Positions 34,955-44,735 of a stretch of DNA of 64,000 nt are shown here, in pieces. The stretch spans positions 24,597-88,596 of the forward strand of contig NZ_FRCN01000003.1 of assembly GCF_900142925.1 (NCBI RefSeq), read 5' to 3'. A program made the translations under genes and the position numbers. The DNA comes from Chitinophaga sp. CF418. Lineage in GTDB: Bacteria; Bacteroidota; Bacteroidia; Chitinophagales; Chitinophagaceae. Within the stretch, counting starts at the first letter, position 1. Every line of letters begins with the position of its first letter. A model generated the notes under the pieces. The model saw only the letters and a program-made list of their open reading frames with translations, did not search any database and was not told the DNA's origin.

Positions 34955-36460
34955 ATGCGTCTTAAACGAATATTTATCTTGTGCCTATTTTTCCTCGCAA
35001 GCAATCTTGCCTCGGCACAGGAAATGACCTACACCGTTAGCCCGGTACTGTCCGACACCCCTTACTTTCATATTGAATTAAGCTGTGGAGGATTTTCTGC
35101 TGATTCCCTGCAGTTTTCAATACCTGAATGGACACCTGGCTATTATCAGTTGATGGATTACGCCTCCGCAGTACGTAACCTGCACGCAACAGATGCTAAC
35201 GGGAATACTTTGTCATGGAAAAAGGCTGGGAAGAATGGTTGGTGGATATACAATAAGTCTGTAACACCGATAGTTCATCTGCAATATGATGTGCTCTCCA
35301 CTAAATTATTTGTCGCATCCAATCACCTCGAGGCAGACCAGGCATTTATTTCACCGGCAGGAATGTTCATGCATCTCAAGGCGCGTGTCGAACAGCCAGT
35401 CACTCTTGTTGTAAAGCCGGTAAGTGGCTGGAACGTTGCAACAGGTCTGACGCCGGTACCTGATAAACAGTATACGTACATAGCGCCCGATTTTGATGTA
35501 CTCTATGATAGCCCCATCCTGATGGGGAAGTTGGAAACATTTCCTTCTTTTGAAGTACAGGGTAAACCGCATCATTTTGTGGCCTACCGCCCCCGTGAAT
35601 TTGACAGAGCAGCATTCATGAAAGATCTGCAAAAGATCATCAGCACTGCCGCTGATATTATTGGCGATATCCCCTATGATAATTATACTTTTCTCGGCAT
35701 CGGGCCGGGCATGGGAGGTATTGAGCACTTAAACTCTACCGCTGTTTCTTTTACCGGCAACAATTTAAATAACCGGGAAGGAAAGATTGGTACGTATAAT
35801 TTTCTGGCTCATGAATATTTCCATCATTACAATGTGAAGCGTATCCGTCCTATAGAACTGGGTCCATTCGACTATGATCATGGCAGCAAGACCCGGCTGT
35901 TATGGATATCCGAAGGCTTTACCGTCTACTACGAATATATTATCCTCCGTCGTGCCGGGCTTACTACGCAGGATGATGTTCTGAAGGGATTACAGGATAA
36001 CATCCATTCTTACGAGTCCAAACCAGGCCGCCTCATCCAGTCTGCTGCAGCTGCAAGTTATAACACCTGGAGCGACGGACCATTTGGCTCCGGCGATAGT
36101 AGCATTTCCTATTATGAGAAAGGTCCCGTTCTCGGTGCTTTACTGGACCTGAAAATCCGTCACGAAACCCGTAACAAGCGTTCTCTTGACGATGTGATGC
36201 GCGCCTTATACCGGGAATACTATCAGGATAAGAAAAGAGGCTTTACCGAAGCCGAGTTTAAAGCTGTTGCCGAACGTATAGCCGGTGTATCTCTGACAGA
36301 ATATTTTGAATATGCCAACACAGTAAAAATGCCTGATTATAAGAAGTATTTTGGCTATGCAGGCCTGGATGTAACAGTTAAAGACGGCAGCTTTGCTATC
36401 ACCAGGAAAAAGTCCAGAAATGCATTACAGGAAAGTATATTAAAAGATTGGTTGCGATAA
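34955..36460 (+). CDS. M61-family metallopeptidase (glycyl-aminopeptidase-like)
   Basis: 501 residues with a signal peptide (IFILCLFFLASNLASA). The N-terminal beta domain typical of M61 (YTVSPVLSDTPYFHIELS; FSIPEWTPGYYQLMDYA) precedes the gluzincin catalytic domain: the zinc motif HEYFHHYNVKR near residue 287 with the Glu ligand in SEGFTVYYEY. The family removes N-terminal Gly or Ala residues from peptides. Many M61 proteins add a PDZ domain and reach about 600 residues; this one stops at LQESILKDWLR without it. The gene stands alone and is followed by a MITE-like repeat. Confidence 0.9.
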   Translation: MRLKRIFILCLFFLASNLASAQEMTYTVSPVLSDTPYFHIELSCGGFSADSLQFSIPEWTPGYYQLMDYASAVRNLHATDANGNTLSWKKAGKNGWWIYNKSVTPIVHLQYDVLSTKLFVASNHLEADQAFISPAGMFMHLKARVEQPVTLVVKPVSGWNVATGLTPVPDKQYTYIAPDFDVLYDSPILMGKLETFPSFEVQGKPHHFVAYRPREFDRAAFMKDLQKIISTAADIIGDIPYDNYTFLGIGPGMGGIEHLNSTAVSFTGNNLNNREGKIGTYNFLAHEYFHHYNVKRIRPIELGPFDYDHGSKTRLLWISEGFTVYYEYIILRRAGLTTQDDVLKGLQDNIHSYESKPGRLIQSAAAASYNTWSDGPFGSGDSSISYYEKGPVLGALLDLKIRHETRNKRSLDDVMRALYREYYQDKKRGFTEAEFKAVAERIAGVSLTEYFEYANTVKMPDYKKYFGYAGLDVTVKDGSFAITRKKSRNALQESILKDWLR

Positions 36461-36508
36461 AACTACATAGCCTGCAATCATTACCTGAATTTGGAGACAC
36501 AAAAACAA

Positions 36509-36620
36509 AAGGGGCTGTCTCATAAATAACTTTTACCCAAATTTATTCGGGTACCTGATGGAGAAAATTTTCGTATAAGAAATTCTCAGAGCCATCGAGT
36601 TACTTATGACACAGCCCCTT
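36509..36620. mobile_element. MITE-like element with terminal inverted repeats
   Basis: 112 bp with imperfect 22-bp terminal inverted repeats: AAGGGGCTGTCTCATAAATA... at 36509 and its complement, ending ...TATGACACAGCCCCTT, at 36620. The 70-bp interior has no gene. The GGGGCTGTCTCA end resembles the ends of Bacteroidota insertion sequences, and the shorter TGTCTCA is shared with the palindromes around 17,070 and 18,160, so these may derive from one element family. It sits between convergent genes and may serve as a terminator as well. Confidence 0.65.
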
Positions 36621-36647
36621 AAAGTTCTTTAAACCCATAAGATGTAA

Positions 36648-38213
36648 TTATCCCAGCTTTTCCAGTCTGAATTCAAGTCTTTTGTCTTTCTTGTAGTACT
36701 CCATAATCATGATAGAGCCAGATTTAGCCGGTAAGACTCTCATCCTGCTGGCTTTTGATTTTAGCTCAATTTTATCTCGTAAAAACTTAGTCCCGTTATA
36801 GCGGATAGCATTAAATGTCTCACCTTTATAGTCCGATGTCTTCACCCAATCACTGAAACAGATTATAAAATTATTATCTTCAGGTTTGCCGGTAGTGAAC
36901 TCGTAATCAAATCCACCCATCATTTTGATATACATCGCCAATGCGTGCTGACTTGAATAATCACTCATAGGACCGCCAAGTACTGTACTATTAGTTTTGT
37001 CATAAATGTTTGCATCCTTAATCTTATATCCCCCGTCAAACTCCATTACTACGAGATCTGTTACTACAACTTTAGTAACACCTGTGTTTCCAACAGAACC
37101 TGACATTGCGCTTAATGCAGTTAAGGCAATACCTCCTGCGCTAGCTTGCTTTTTATAGCCTTCACCTACAATAAAGAACTTTCCGTTAGATGTAGGGACC
37201 ATCTTATGAATATACAGGTAGCCGATATTATCGATTTTACCTTTGGTGTTCGTTGGCAGATGTTTAGCTATATCAACAGCCCAACTGTTATAAGTTTTGC
37301 TCAGTATATTACCATTGTTGTCTATCTCATATATAGCAAGGCCTTTGCTGGCATCCTTTGCAATGTTGGCATTTTTATCAAAGTAATTACCCATTGCAAT
37401 GAACTTGCCGGCACCTTTTACAGGCAGTACACTGGAAGGAACAAATGTATATTTATCGTTCTCATCGTCAATGTCAAATTGCTTCTTTTTTGTTATTGGA
37501 TTAATCCCTACCAGGTGCGCAGTTCCACTACCACTCATTATCTTGTTTTTCCTGATTACCTCCAGGATAACAAGACTATCAGCGCTTCCAAGATATTCTG
37601 CAAAGGCATATTTCTGATCGTCGTTATCGGGTATGTATGTCCATTGTTTCTTTGCTTCTGATGAATACATATCTACTTCGTAAGTCTGTTCCCTGCCATC
37701 TCTTAAAGGCAGTACGGAAATGTATCCTTTATCAGCCAGGTTAAATACTGTCTGGTTCATGCCTTCGTCAGTATGTAATGTTTCATACTGCATCATCAGG
37801 GCATCCGTCTTTTTATTGTAGGGGCGGGAATAAGTATATTTCAGCGTTCCATCCAGATCATATACTTTCATCTGCAACAGCTTTTCTTCTTCATTTTTGA
37901 AGAGGAATGATAAGCTGTTTCCATTGTATGCTGATTCCAGCAGGCTTAATTTTTTTGTGTCCTCAAACTTGATTTCCTGTACTTTGTTCAGGTTTTCATC
38001 TACAATCTGTAAGGTATACTCATTTGTACGCCTGTCAATTTTATCACTCTGATACAGGTAGAAATAACCCTTGATTTCCCCCTGCTCAATAATTGTACCA
38101 CTGTTACGCAGGTAGGCAGAGTACACTTTTTCAACGGTCAATTTAGATTGAGCGTGTGTGCTTGTTGCAAGTACTGTTACAAACAAAGCAGTTGTGAATA
38201 ATTGTTTGATCAT
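36648..38213 (-). CDS. Secreted hypothetical protein, probable beta-propeller
   Basis: 521 residues, signal peptide (LFTTALFVTVLATSTHA). The mature part is beta-rich with repeated strand pairs such as YTLQIVDENLNKVQEIKF, LLQMKVYDLDGTLKYTYS, HLVGINPITKKKQFDIDD and GLAIYEIDNNGNILSKTY, which suggest propeller blades. A DUF6770-like assignment seems possible from memory, but I am not sure. It lies 20 bp downstream of the M48 peptidase gene on the same strand and is probably co-transcribed. Confidence 0.65.
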   Translation of the reverse strand: MIKQLFTTALFVTVLATSTHAQSKLTVEKVYSAYLRNSGTIIEQGEIKGYFYLYQSDKIDRRTNEYTLQIVDENLNKVQEIKFEDTKKLSLLESAYNGNSLSFLFKNEEEKLLQMKVYDLDGTLKYTYSRPYNKKTDALMMQYETLHTDEGMNQTVFNLADKGYISVLPLRDGREQTYEVDMYSSEAKKQWTYIPDNDDQKYAFAEYLGSADSLVILEVIRKNKIMSGSGTAHLVGINPITKKKQFDIDDENDKYTFVPSSVLPVKGAGKFIAMGNYFDKNANIAKDASKGLAIYEIDNNGNILSKTYNSWAVDIAKHLPTNTKGKIDNIGYLYIHKMVPTSNGKFFIVGEGYKKQASAGGIALTALSAMSGSVGNTGVTKVVVTDLVVMEFDGGYKIKDANIYDKTNSTVLGGPMSDYSSQHALAMYIKMMGGFDYEFTTGKPEDNNFIICFSDWVKTSDYKGETFNAIRYNGTKFLRDKIELKSKASRMRVLPAKSGSIMIMEYYKKDKRLEFRLEKLG

Positions 38214-38233
38214 GCTAGCTATAGATTAAATGT

Positions 38234-39595
38234 TTACTGGAGTATATATTTAGAACTTAAATCAAATTGTTTCTGAAAGCCGGGATAGCTGTTCAGTTGA
38301 GCACCATGTGCTTTCAGATAATTAAAACCGATGCCTGCAAAGTCTTCCAGGTACAGGTTCTGAATAAACTGTAGCAGAACGTTATAGTTGGCCGGCTGAT
38401 AAGGGGCAGGTAGTTCTATATATTTCCCTAACGTATGGGATTTCTGTGCAGCAAAACATCCATTCATCACCTTGCCTACCTGTGTAACGAGGTAAGGATC
38501 CTGCGGGTATTGCTGCAACAGTGTAAGGGTATAATGTAAACTGTAAGTATAGTTGTCAGATACAAATGCATATTCGACAATCTCGTATTTGAATGTTTGT
38601 CTCAGGGAATCAAACGTCTGTCTGTTAACCACATAGTCCTGCTTACCGGAGGCATTCAATATTACAGGCTTCAGTAAAGCCATACGTGCTTCACAGTCAG
38701 GATGCGTTTTGAGCGAGTCTTCCAATCTAACATCCTTTTTCAACTTTGCCTGTCCGCCCAAAAGCCCTGTGTTTTTAGTGATCCATCTATTCTGAAATGG
38801 GTAACCAGGCACGTTTAATTCCTTCCTGAGACACGCCTCTATATCCAATGTATCTTTATCAATATCATTCAGAATAGCAAGTGTTTTAATGGCACCGGAT
38901 GGATTAAAGCGGGTATTGAGAAGTAATATCAGCCCCATGGAATCAGCCTGTGCTTCGTGATCTCTGCTATGCCGGCGGCTATTAAACGTGATCCCTTTTG
39001 TCAGCTTTTCAATAGCTTCCCGCTTTCCGTATTCTGTCTTTTTAATTTTGCGTAATGCCTCCTGTACCTCGGAAGAATTCATGGTAGTAACATACCGGGT
39101 TATACTGTTTTCACTATGCTTTAAAATATAGTGCGCAATTTCATGACATAAAATGAATGCCATCTCGCTCTCACTGTTAAGTCTGTGGAACAATCCCATG
39201 TTAAAGAGAATGATACCTTCTCCAATATAACTGGCATTGGGTATACCACTTCTTGAGAAATAACAGTTTAACTTATAGTCTTTTAATAAAGGGTTGCTCT
39301 TCACAATCTCGCTCACCACTGCATTCAGGTATTGTTGCGCAGGCAGGGAGGTATAGACTTCTTTTTTATCAAATACGGACTTGATGTTTTCCCACCTTGA
39401 CTTATAAATATCGCTATAATCGGCTTTATATTTGGAAGGGAGGTCGTTAACTTCCTCTTTATACTGGAGTTCGTATTTATCAGCAAGGCCTGTTAGAACC
39501 GCTTGATTTTCAGCTGCAGGCGTAAATATTTGAGATTGTGCGGCTACAGCAATAGGGAAAAGGCATAATGCACCTAATGCATATAAAATGTTCAT
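38234..39595 (-). CDS. M48-family metallopeptidase
   Basis: 453 residues with a signal peptide (LYALGALCLFPIAVAAQ). The zinc motif HEIAHYILKH (near residue 150) and the third ligand in EAQADSMGLILL identify an M48 peptidase related to BepA/LoiP-type periplasmic quality-control proteases rather than the membrane-bound HtpX. The C-terminal 200 residues contain TPR-like helices (YALHYTLTLLQQYPQDP pattern). A substrate in the cell envelope is likely. The next gene downstream encodes a secreted beta-rich protein. Confidence 0.88.
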   Translation of the reverse strand: MNILYALGALCLFPIAVAAQSQIFTPAAENQAVLTGLADKYELQYKEEVNDLPSKYKADYSDIYKSRWENIKSVFDKKEVYTSLPAQQYLNAVVSEIVKSNPLLKDYKLNCYFSRSGIPNASYIGEGIILFNMGLFHRLNSESEMAFILCHEIAHYILKHSENSITRYVTTMNSSEVQEALRKIKKTEYGKREAIEKLTKGITFNSRRHSRDHEAQADSMGLILLLNTRFNPSGAIKTLAILNDIDKDTLDIEACLRKELNVPGYPFQNRWITKNTGLLGGQAKLKKDVRLEDSLKTHPDCEARMALLKPVILNASGKQDYVVNRQTFDSLRQTFKYEIVEYAFVSDNYTYSLHYTLTLLQQYPQDPYLVTQVGKVMNGCFAAQKSHTLGKYIELPAPYQPANYNVLLQFIQNLYLEDFAGIGFNYLKAHGAQLNSYPGFQKQFDLSSKYILQ

Positions 39596-39770
39596 CTTAG
39601 GTATAGGTATAGGAGATAATAATATTGTATATCCCTTTTTAAAAGTATTAAGGTAAAAAATATTTCAAAATAATATCTTTTTTATATGAAAAAATAAATA
39701 AGTACAAATAAGCCTACACTGTCATGATCAGCAAGGAGGATTGGGGTGTATCCAAAATTACATCAATGTA

Positions 39771-39816
39771 GCAGGTTTATCCTGCCGGGAATTGACTCCC
39801 GGCAGGATAAACCTGC
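39771..39816. terminator. Perfect 20-bp-stem hairpin
   Basis: 39771-39790 pairs exactly with 39797-39816 around the loop ATTGAC. The stem carries a GC-rich core (CCTGCCGGGA). It lies 35 bp after the fucosidase stop (minus strand) and upstream of the M48 gene. No T run follows on the minus strand, so it may be a factor-assisted terminator or an mRNA-stabilising end. Confidence 0.7.
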
Positions 39817-39849
39817 TAACAACTTCGAAGCACACTGAATAACTTTAGA

Positions 39850-41277
39850 CTAATCAATCGCTCCCGCCTTCATTTTTTCCTTTTGCTGCGGCAATGTGCT
39901 TTCCACTTTTCCTGTTACTTCCACTTTTATCACCGTGGCAATCTTATCTAATGCATTGGCAGGCACCTCAATCGCCAGTCCTTCACCACCGGCGCTTGTT
40001 TTCAATGTTTTATTGTTGGCGAGCAATTTAGCCGACGTCACTTTATTCTTTAAACCGGGTATCACCAATTTCCCATCTTTCGGCCAGTCAAATACTGAGA
40101 AATAAAGTGTGGTATTGCTGGCACTTTCTTTTTGCGTACAACGTCCCCAGGCAAATAAACCAAAAGGACTGGCTTCGGTATCATAGATGGCTTCGCCGTT
40201 CGCCTTCATCCAATCTCCCACCTGTTTGAGCAGGTCAACGCTTTCCTGCGGGAAAGTGCCATCTGCTTTAGGACCTACATTCAACAAATAGTTACCACCT
40301 TTGGAAGCAATATCCACCAGGTTACGCACCAGGGTTTCGGTGCTCTTCCAGTTGTTTGCATAGCTCTTGTATCCCCAGGTTTCATTCATCGTCATACAGG
40401 TTTCCCAATCCTTTCCATCCAGTTCGCTCAGGTTCGGTATTCTTTGTTCGGGTGTTTTATAATCACCAGGATAATTTGGCCTTTTGAGGCGGTCATTGGT
40501 GATGATATTAGGTTGTAGTTTTAAAAGTTCATTGAACTTTTCTGCATACTCGTCGGTCATGTTAGTAGGCGTATCCCACCAGAGCACAGCCACATCGCCA
40601 TAATTGGTCAGCAGTTCCTTCACCTGCGGCACAGCTACCTCATTGATGTATTGCGACATGGTTTTAGTTGTTTGAGCAGGATCCCAGTGACCATTATTAG
40701 CGGCAGTATAAGCGTCGATGCGGGCAGAATCGGGATTGGCCCAGCCTTCTGATGTTACCTTACGCGAAGCAGCTCCACCCGGATTATTCCAGTCCTGCGC
40801 CTGCGAGTAATAAAAACCGAGTTTGATACCATATTTACGGCAGGCTTCAGCCAATGGCTTTAACAGGTCTTTATGATAAGGCGTGGCATCTGCAATATCC
40901 CAGGTACTGGCCTTTGAATCAAACATGGCAAAACCATCGTGATGTTTGGCGGTAATGACAATATATTTCATACCCGCGTCTTTCGCCATCCTTACCCATG
41001 CATCGGGATCATATTTTACAGGATTGAACTGTTTGGCAAATGCCTGGTAATCGGCCACCGGTATTTTACCACGATTCATGATCCATTCGCCGATGCGATT
41101 GATGCGCTGGCCGTTGTAAGTACCGGCAGGAACAGCATATACACCCCAATGGATAAACATACCGAAACGCGCTTCACGCCACCATTCCATTTTCCCGTCA
41201 TGGGCAGCATTCTGCTGAGCAGAAAGCAACAGAGGTGTCAGAGACAACGCGAATAAAAGGATAGCAAGTTTTTTCAT
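39850..41277 (-). CDS. GH29 alpha-L-fucosidase
   Basis: 475 residues, signal peptide (LAILLFALSLTPLLLSA). GH29 enzymes release alpha-linked fucose from glycans. Family blocks are present: EARFGMFIHWGVYAVPAGTY near residue 35, AKHHDGFAMFDS near 110, KLGFYYSQAQDWNNPGG near 150 and DVAVLWWDTPTNM near 230 with the catalytic nucleophile Asp. The closing FGLFAWGRCTQKE and C-terminal beta-sandwich are complete. It lies 1.4 kb from the sigma/FecR/SusC/SusD set in the opposite direction and might serve the same glycan, which is inference. Confidence 0.93.
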   Translation of the reverse strand: MKKLAILLFALSLTPLLLSAQQNAAHDGKMEWWREARFGMFIHWGVYAVPAGTYNGQRINRIGEWIMNRGKIPVADYQAFAKQFNPVKYDPDAWVRMAKDAGMKYIVITAKHHDGFAMFDSKASTWDIADATPYHKDLLKPLAEACRKYGIKLGFYYSQAQDWNNPGGAASRKVTSEGWANPDSARIDAYTAANNGHWDPAQTTKTMSQYINEVAVPQVKELLTNYGDVAVLWWDTPTNMTDEYAEKFNELLKLQPNIITNDRLKRPNYPGDYKTPEQRIPNLSELDGKDWETCMTMNETWGYKSYANNWKSTETLVRNLVDIASKGGNYLLNVGPKADGTFPQESVDLLKQVGDWMKANGEAIYDTEASPFGLFAWGRCTQKESASNTTLYFSVFDWPKDGKLVIPGLKNKVTSAKLLANNKTLKTSAGGEGLAIEVPANALDKIATVIKVEVTGKVESTLPQQKEKMKAGAID

Positions 41278-41937
41278 TTTAAATTTTCTACGATTGATTA
41301 ATATAGGTTACTCAGAATTTTCGATGTGTTACATTGCTAACAAATGATTAAAACAACGACCTCTTCCAGGTTCTCTCAGGCGGAATCATCACCCAAAGGC
41401 AGTCTATCGTACAACCGGAAGCGTATGTTATCGCAATAGTCAATGTCAATTCCATCCCAGGTTTTATTTTATCCTGAGATTGGAGATGATTAGGTTATCA
41501 ACATCATGCTTCTATTGCAAAATGACTATGACCATATCCTGACAGATATCATTGATGAGGGAACAGTCTTTCATATTCCGCGGAATTCAACGCAGGAGCA
41601 GCTATGATCTACGCTCCGCGATCAATACAGCACCAGTTTAAATACTGCCATAAATGGGTTACGCGCATCCATGCTGCCGGTTATTGTTGCTTATCTTTCA
41701 ATCGTAATGCGCCAAGAAAATTCCCGGTTCCGGGAGTTGATGTTTATTTATGCAAACGTTAGCATAACATTTCAAAAAAAACGTGGATTATTTAAAACTG
41801 AAATTATAGATAAATCTATGATATTAAATATTCAATTTTCGCTAAAGCTGATTCTTTTTTAACACAAAAATCTTATATCGGCCTGATCGGGCAATAAGAT
41901 AAGCGCATTCCCTGATAGCGCAAAGCAGGAATCTAAT
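41278..41937. other. Gene-free stretch
   Basis: 660 bp between two minus-strand genes. The frame near 41,505-41,605 reads LLQNDYDHILTDIIDEGTVF before a stop, which looks like decayed coding sequence; otherwise only short shadow frames occur. AT-rich upstream of both genes. No RNA gene or repeat seen. Confidence 0.4.
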
Positions 41938-42390
41938 CTATAGATTATCACTGGCATACCATTCAGCATAAGAAGTATCTGTTTCGTACAATTTCAGGCT
42001 GCAAAGTTCCACCCGTTCTGGTAGCTTGCTGATAATACGCCTGGAAAAATCCAGCACCATATTCTCGCAAGTCGGCTGCCAGGGCACCCACACAATCTTT
42101 CCGAACAATTCACTGTCATTTTCCGCAAAGGGCGGTATACCGCCGTTCTTTAACATTAAAGCATGGTCCAGCGGTAGAATGATTTCCTGTTGTACAATTG
42201 CTTTCAATCCGGCAAAATCTAATACCATTCCCTCACCGCTATGCCCGGGAGTATTATCTGGTTCTCCGCCAATAGTCACTTCCAATTGATAGGAATGTCC
42301 GTGAATATGTCTGCAAAGTCCGTTATGTCCGGAAAGTGCATGGGCCATTTCAAATCTGAATATCTTCGTGATGCGTATAATCTGTTTCAT
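41938..42390 (-). CDS. queD: 6-carboxytetrahydropterin synthase (QueD/PTPS family)
   Basis: 150 residues. The zinc-binding histidines of the family are present: HALSGHNGLCRHIHGHSY (the Cys-His-His-His cluster, residues 17-34) and the catalytic LDHALML near 98, with the closing Glu region SLKLYETDTSYAEWY. QueD converts dihydroneopterin triphosphate to 6-carboxytetrahydropterin in queuosine synthesis. Other queuosine genes are not in the window, so a biopterin-type or related pterin role cannot be excluded. Confidence 0.88.
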   Translation of the reverse strand: MKQIIRITKIFRFEMAHALSGHNGLCRHIHGHSYQLEVTIGGEPDNTPGHSGEGMVLDFAGLKAIVQQEIILPLDHALMLKNGGIPPFAENDSELFGKIVWVPWQPTCENMVLDFSRRIISKLPERVELCSLKLYETDTSYAEWYASDNL

Positions 42391-42482
42391 GAGCGCCGCT
42401 AAAGTACAATGCCAGCGGGTAGCGATTCCTGATCCTGGTCAAAAGGAAAACTGATAAGGGTCATTTGAGTAGCAGACTAACT

Positions 42483-42608
42483 TTACTTAACCCCCTTCTC
42501 CGCATTCCAGTTCCCTGCCTGCTTACGGATATAGAGAATCTGCCCCGTATGATACGCATTATGCACATTCATGTTCGCAATATTCTCATACCAGGTTTGA
42601 AGCTAATT
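42483..42608 (-). pseudogene. DinB-like protein, C-terminal remnant
   Basis: The minus strand reads LQTWYENIANMNVHNAYHTG, then QILYIRKQAGNWNAEKGVK and a stop at 42483. The HNAYHTGQILYIRK pattern is the metal-binding end of DinB/YfiT-like four-helix proteins. A stop codon lies directly upstream, and the remaining 100 residues of the family are missing. Confidence 0.6.
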
Positions 42609-42683
42609 TCAGGTCTAATCCCCCACCACTTGCCTAATGCAAAAAAAAGCCCTATATAGTGCCTTATTTTTGGGTACTCACTA

Positions 42684-43292
42684 TTGAACAATAATAATTA
42701 CATAGATCAGGAATTGCTGCAGCTTGTAGCGGATGGCGACAGGCAGGCCTATCAGTACTTATTTGAAACTTATTGGGACCAGGTGTTCGGCGCCTGTCTG
42801 CATCTGACAAAGTCTCCTGAACAGGCCAAAGATCTGACCCAGGACATTTTTCTAAAGATCTGGGATCACCGGCAGAAATTGCCCGCCGTCAGAAATTTTG
42901 ACAGTTATCTGTACACAATTGCACGCAATCTGGTACGGGACCAGCTGAGAACCACCATATTCCGGGAATCCAACCGGGAATTCCTGCTGCACTATTTTTC
43001 AGCCAAAGGAATTTCCCCGCAGGAAATACTGGAAGAAAAACAATTAGGCGAGAAGATGAAGGCAGCCATCAACAGTCTGCCGCTCAAGCTGCAGCAAGTA
43101 TTCACACTCAGCCAGCTGGAAGGGCTGAGCCACAAAGAAATAGCCGGACGCCTGGAAATATCCCCTCTTTCCTCCAAAACCTATATGGTACGCGCCCTGC
43201 TGATGCTGAGAAAACTACTGGTAAAGGAAGCCGATAGTTTGTTGGTCATTGCACTCCTCGACCTGGGACATACTTTTTTTCATTTTTTCTGA
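42684..43292 (+). CDS. ECF-type RNA polymerase sigma factor (Bacteroidota PUL type)
   Basis: 202 residues. Region 2 has DLTQDIFLKIWDHR (about 50-63) and region 4 GLSHKEIAGRLEISPLSSKT (about 152-171), the layout of ECF sigma-70 factors that partner FecR anti-sigma proteins in polysaccharide loci. The C-terminus LLDLGHTFFHFF is hydrophobic. The start appears to be a TTG (MNNNNYIDQELLQ); no better ATG precedes it. It heads the gene order sigma, FecR, SusC, SusD, in which the receptor signals through FecR to release the sigma factor. Confidence 0.93.
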   Translation: MNNNNYIDQELLQLVADGDRQAYQYLFETYWDQVFGACLHLTKSPEQAKDLTQDIFLKIWDHRQKLPAVRNFDSYLYTIARNLVRDQLRTTIFRESNREFLLHYFSAKGISPQEILEEKQLGEKMKAAINSLPLKLQQVFTLSQLEGLSHKEIAGRLEISPLSSKTYMVRALLMLRKLLVKEADSLLVIALLDLGHTFFHFF

Positions 43293-43364
43293 AAAACCAT
43301 GTTTTCCTTTTTACTGCTCATCCGTCTATATACTGGAACGGGCATGTCCTAATAATATACCACA

Positions 43365-44525
43365 ATGAATAAGGATGAATTAGAACAATTATTGAAACGA
43401 TACCGGGACGATACCCTGGAGGAAGGCGAACTGGATAAGCTATATGCCTATATCCATGAAGGTCACTATCCGGAAGTCATAGACCAGTGGCTGGATGAAA
43501 CATTCCAGAACCAGGCATACGCCGTTCATACAAAGGACTACAATCCGGCGGAAGTATTTGCTTTGCTGGAAGCCAGGATTGAAAAAAAGAAGCCAATATT
43601 CAGCTGGTGGAAAGCAGCTGCGACAGCTGCAGCCGCGGCAGTCATCCTGCTGGTCGTAACCATTTCATTGCAGCAGCATAGTAAACCCGTGCCCATCAAT
43701 GTAACGGCGGCCACACATTTTGACGTACCGCCCGGAAAGAACGGCGCGGTACTGACACTCGCCAATGGCAGCCAGATACTGCTGGACAGTTCCTCCAATG
43801 GAGTGCTGGCGCAACAGGGCGATGCCCGGCTGTTGAAAGAAGAGGGACGACTCAATTATCGTAAAGACGGCATCCTGGGGAAAGGGGCGCCTGTATATAA
43901 TATGATAACCACTCCACGGGGACGTCAGTTCAAACTGGTGTTGTCCGATGGTACGCAGGTATTATTAAATGCCGGCAGCAGTATCCGGTTTCCCACGGTA
44001 TTCGCAGGTAGGGAAAGAAGGGTGGAGATATCCGGAGAGGCCTACCTGGAGGTTGCCCAAACTGCAGATATGCCCTTTGTGATACAGCTGAACAAATCAG
44101 AAGTGGTGGTACTGGGTACGCAATTTAACGTGACCGACTACAGCGATGAGGATAATTCCAGAACTACACTGCTGGAAGGCGCTGTAAAACTCCGGACCGC
44201 CACGCAGGAAATGGTGCTCAGGCCGGGTCAGCAGGTACGTATGGAAAGGAACAACGGCCACCTGTCTGCAAAAACTGTAGACACTGACCAGATCATCGCA
44301 TGGACAAGGAACAGGCTATCTTTTGACAATACCGATTTTGCAGACCTGATGCGCCAGGTATCCAGGTGGTATGATGTAGACATAGTTTATAAAGGGAAGG
44401 TCCCTGATATCCACATCGGAGGCTCCCTTCACAGGAACGTCAACTTATCAATAGTAATGGAATTTTTAGGAGCGAACGGCGTGCATTATAGTATAAGCGA
44501 CAGAACAATAACGATACTGCCATAG
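43365..44525 (+). CDS. FecR-type anti-sigma factor
   Basis: 386 residues. A cytoplasmic N-terminus (KDELEQLLKRYRDDTLEEGE) that binds the sigma factor is followed by one membrane helix (AAATAAAAAVILLVVTISLQ, about 83-102), the periplasmic FecR domain (TTPRGRQFKLVLSDGTQVLL; ISGEAYLEVAQTADMPFVIQ) and the DUF4974 end (SFDNTDFADLMRQVSRWYDV). It receives the signal of the neighbouring SusC through the latter's STN domain. It lies between sigma and SusC, all on the plus strand. Confidence 0.94.
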   Translation: MNKDELEQLLKRYRDDTLEEGELDKLYAYIHEGHYPEVIDQWLDETFQNQAYAVHTKDYNPAEVFALLEARIEKKKPIFSWWKAAATAAAAAVILLVVTISLQQHSKPVPINVTAATHFDVPPGKNGAVLTLANGSQILLDSSSNGVLAQQGDARLLKEEGRLNYRKDGILGKGAPVYNMITTPRGRQFKLVLSDGTQVLLNAGSSIRFPTVFAGRERRVEISGEAYLEVAQTADMPFVIQLNKSEVVVLGTQFNVTDYSDEDNSRTTLLEGAVKLRTATQEMVLRPGQQVRMERNNGHLSAKTVDTDQIIAWTRNRLSFDNTDFADLMRQVSRWYDVDIVYKGKVPDIHIGGSLHRNVNLSIVMEFLGANGVHYSISDRTITILP

Positions 44526-44735
44526 CCGCCATAGAATTACTTTTCCACGAATATGTTTTTTCCACAATTAAACTGAACCACGTATGGACTATTAGCCAAC
44601 TTTTTATCCAGCATACGGAGAATTACAGAAAGCGGATCCTGATTGCAGTCAGGACCCGCATGTATGGATTGTCCGTTATCCAACCAAGATTGCATGAATT
44701 GACTGTTTAACTTTTAAATCCACTTTCACAAAAGT

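Noticed and set aside
41671..41862. 63-codon plus-strand frame upstream of queD
   Set aside because: Composition follows the AT-rich intergenic background; no homology and no context.
42665..42672. TATTTTTG, a match to the Bacteroidota -7 promoter box, before the sigma-factor gene
   Set aside because: It lies only 12 bp from the start codon and no -33 TTTG sits at the right distance, so a promoter call is not justified.
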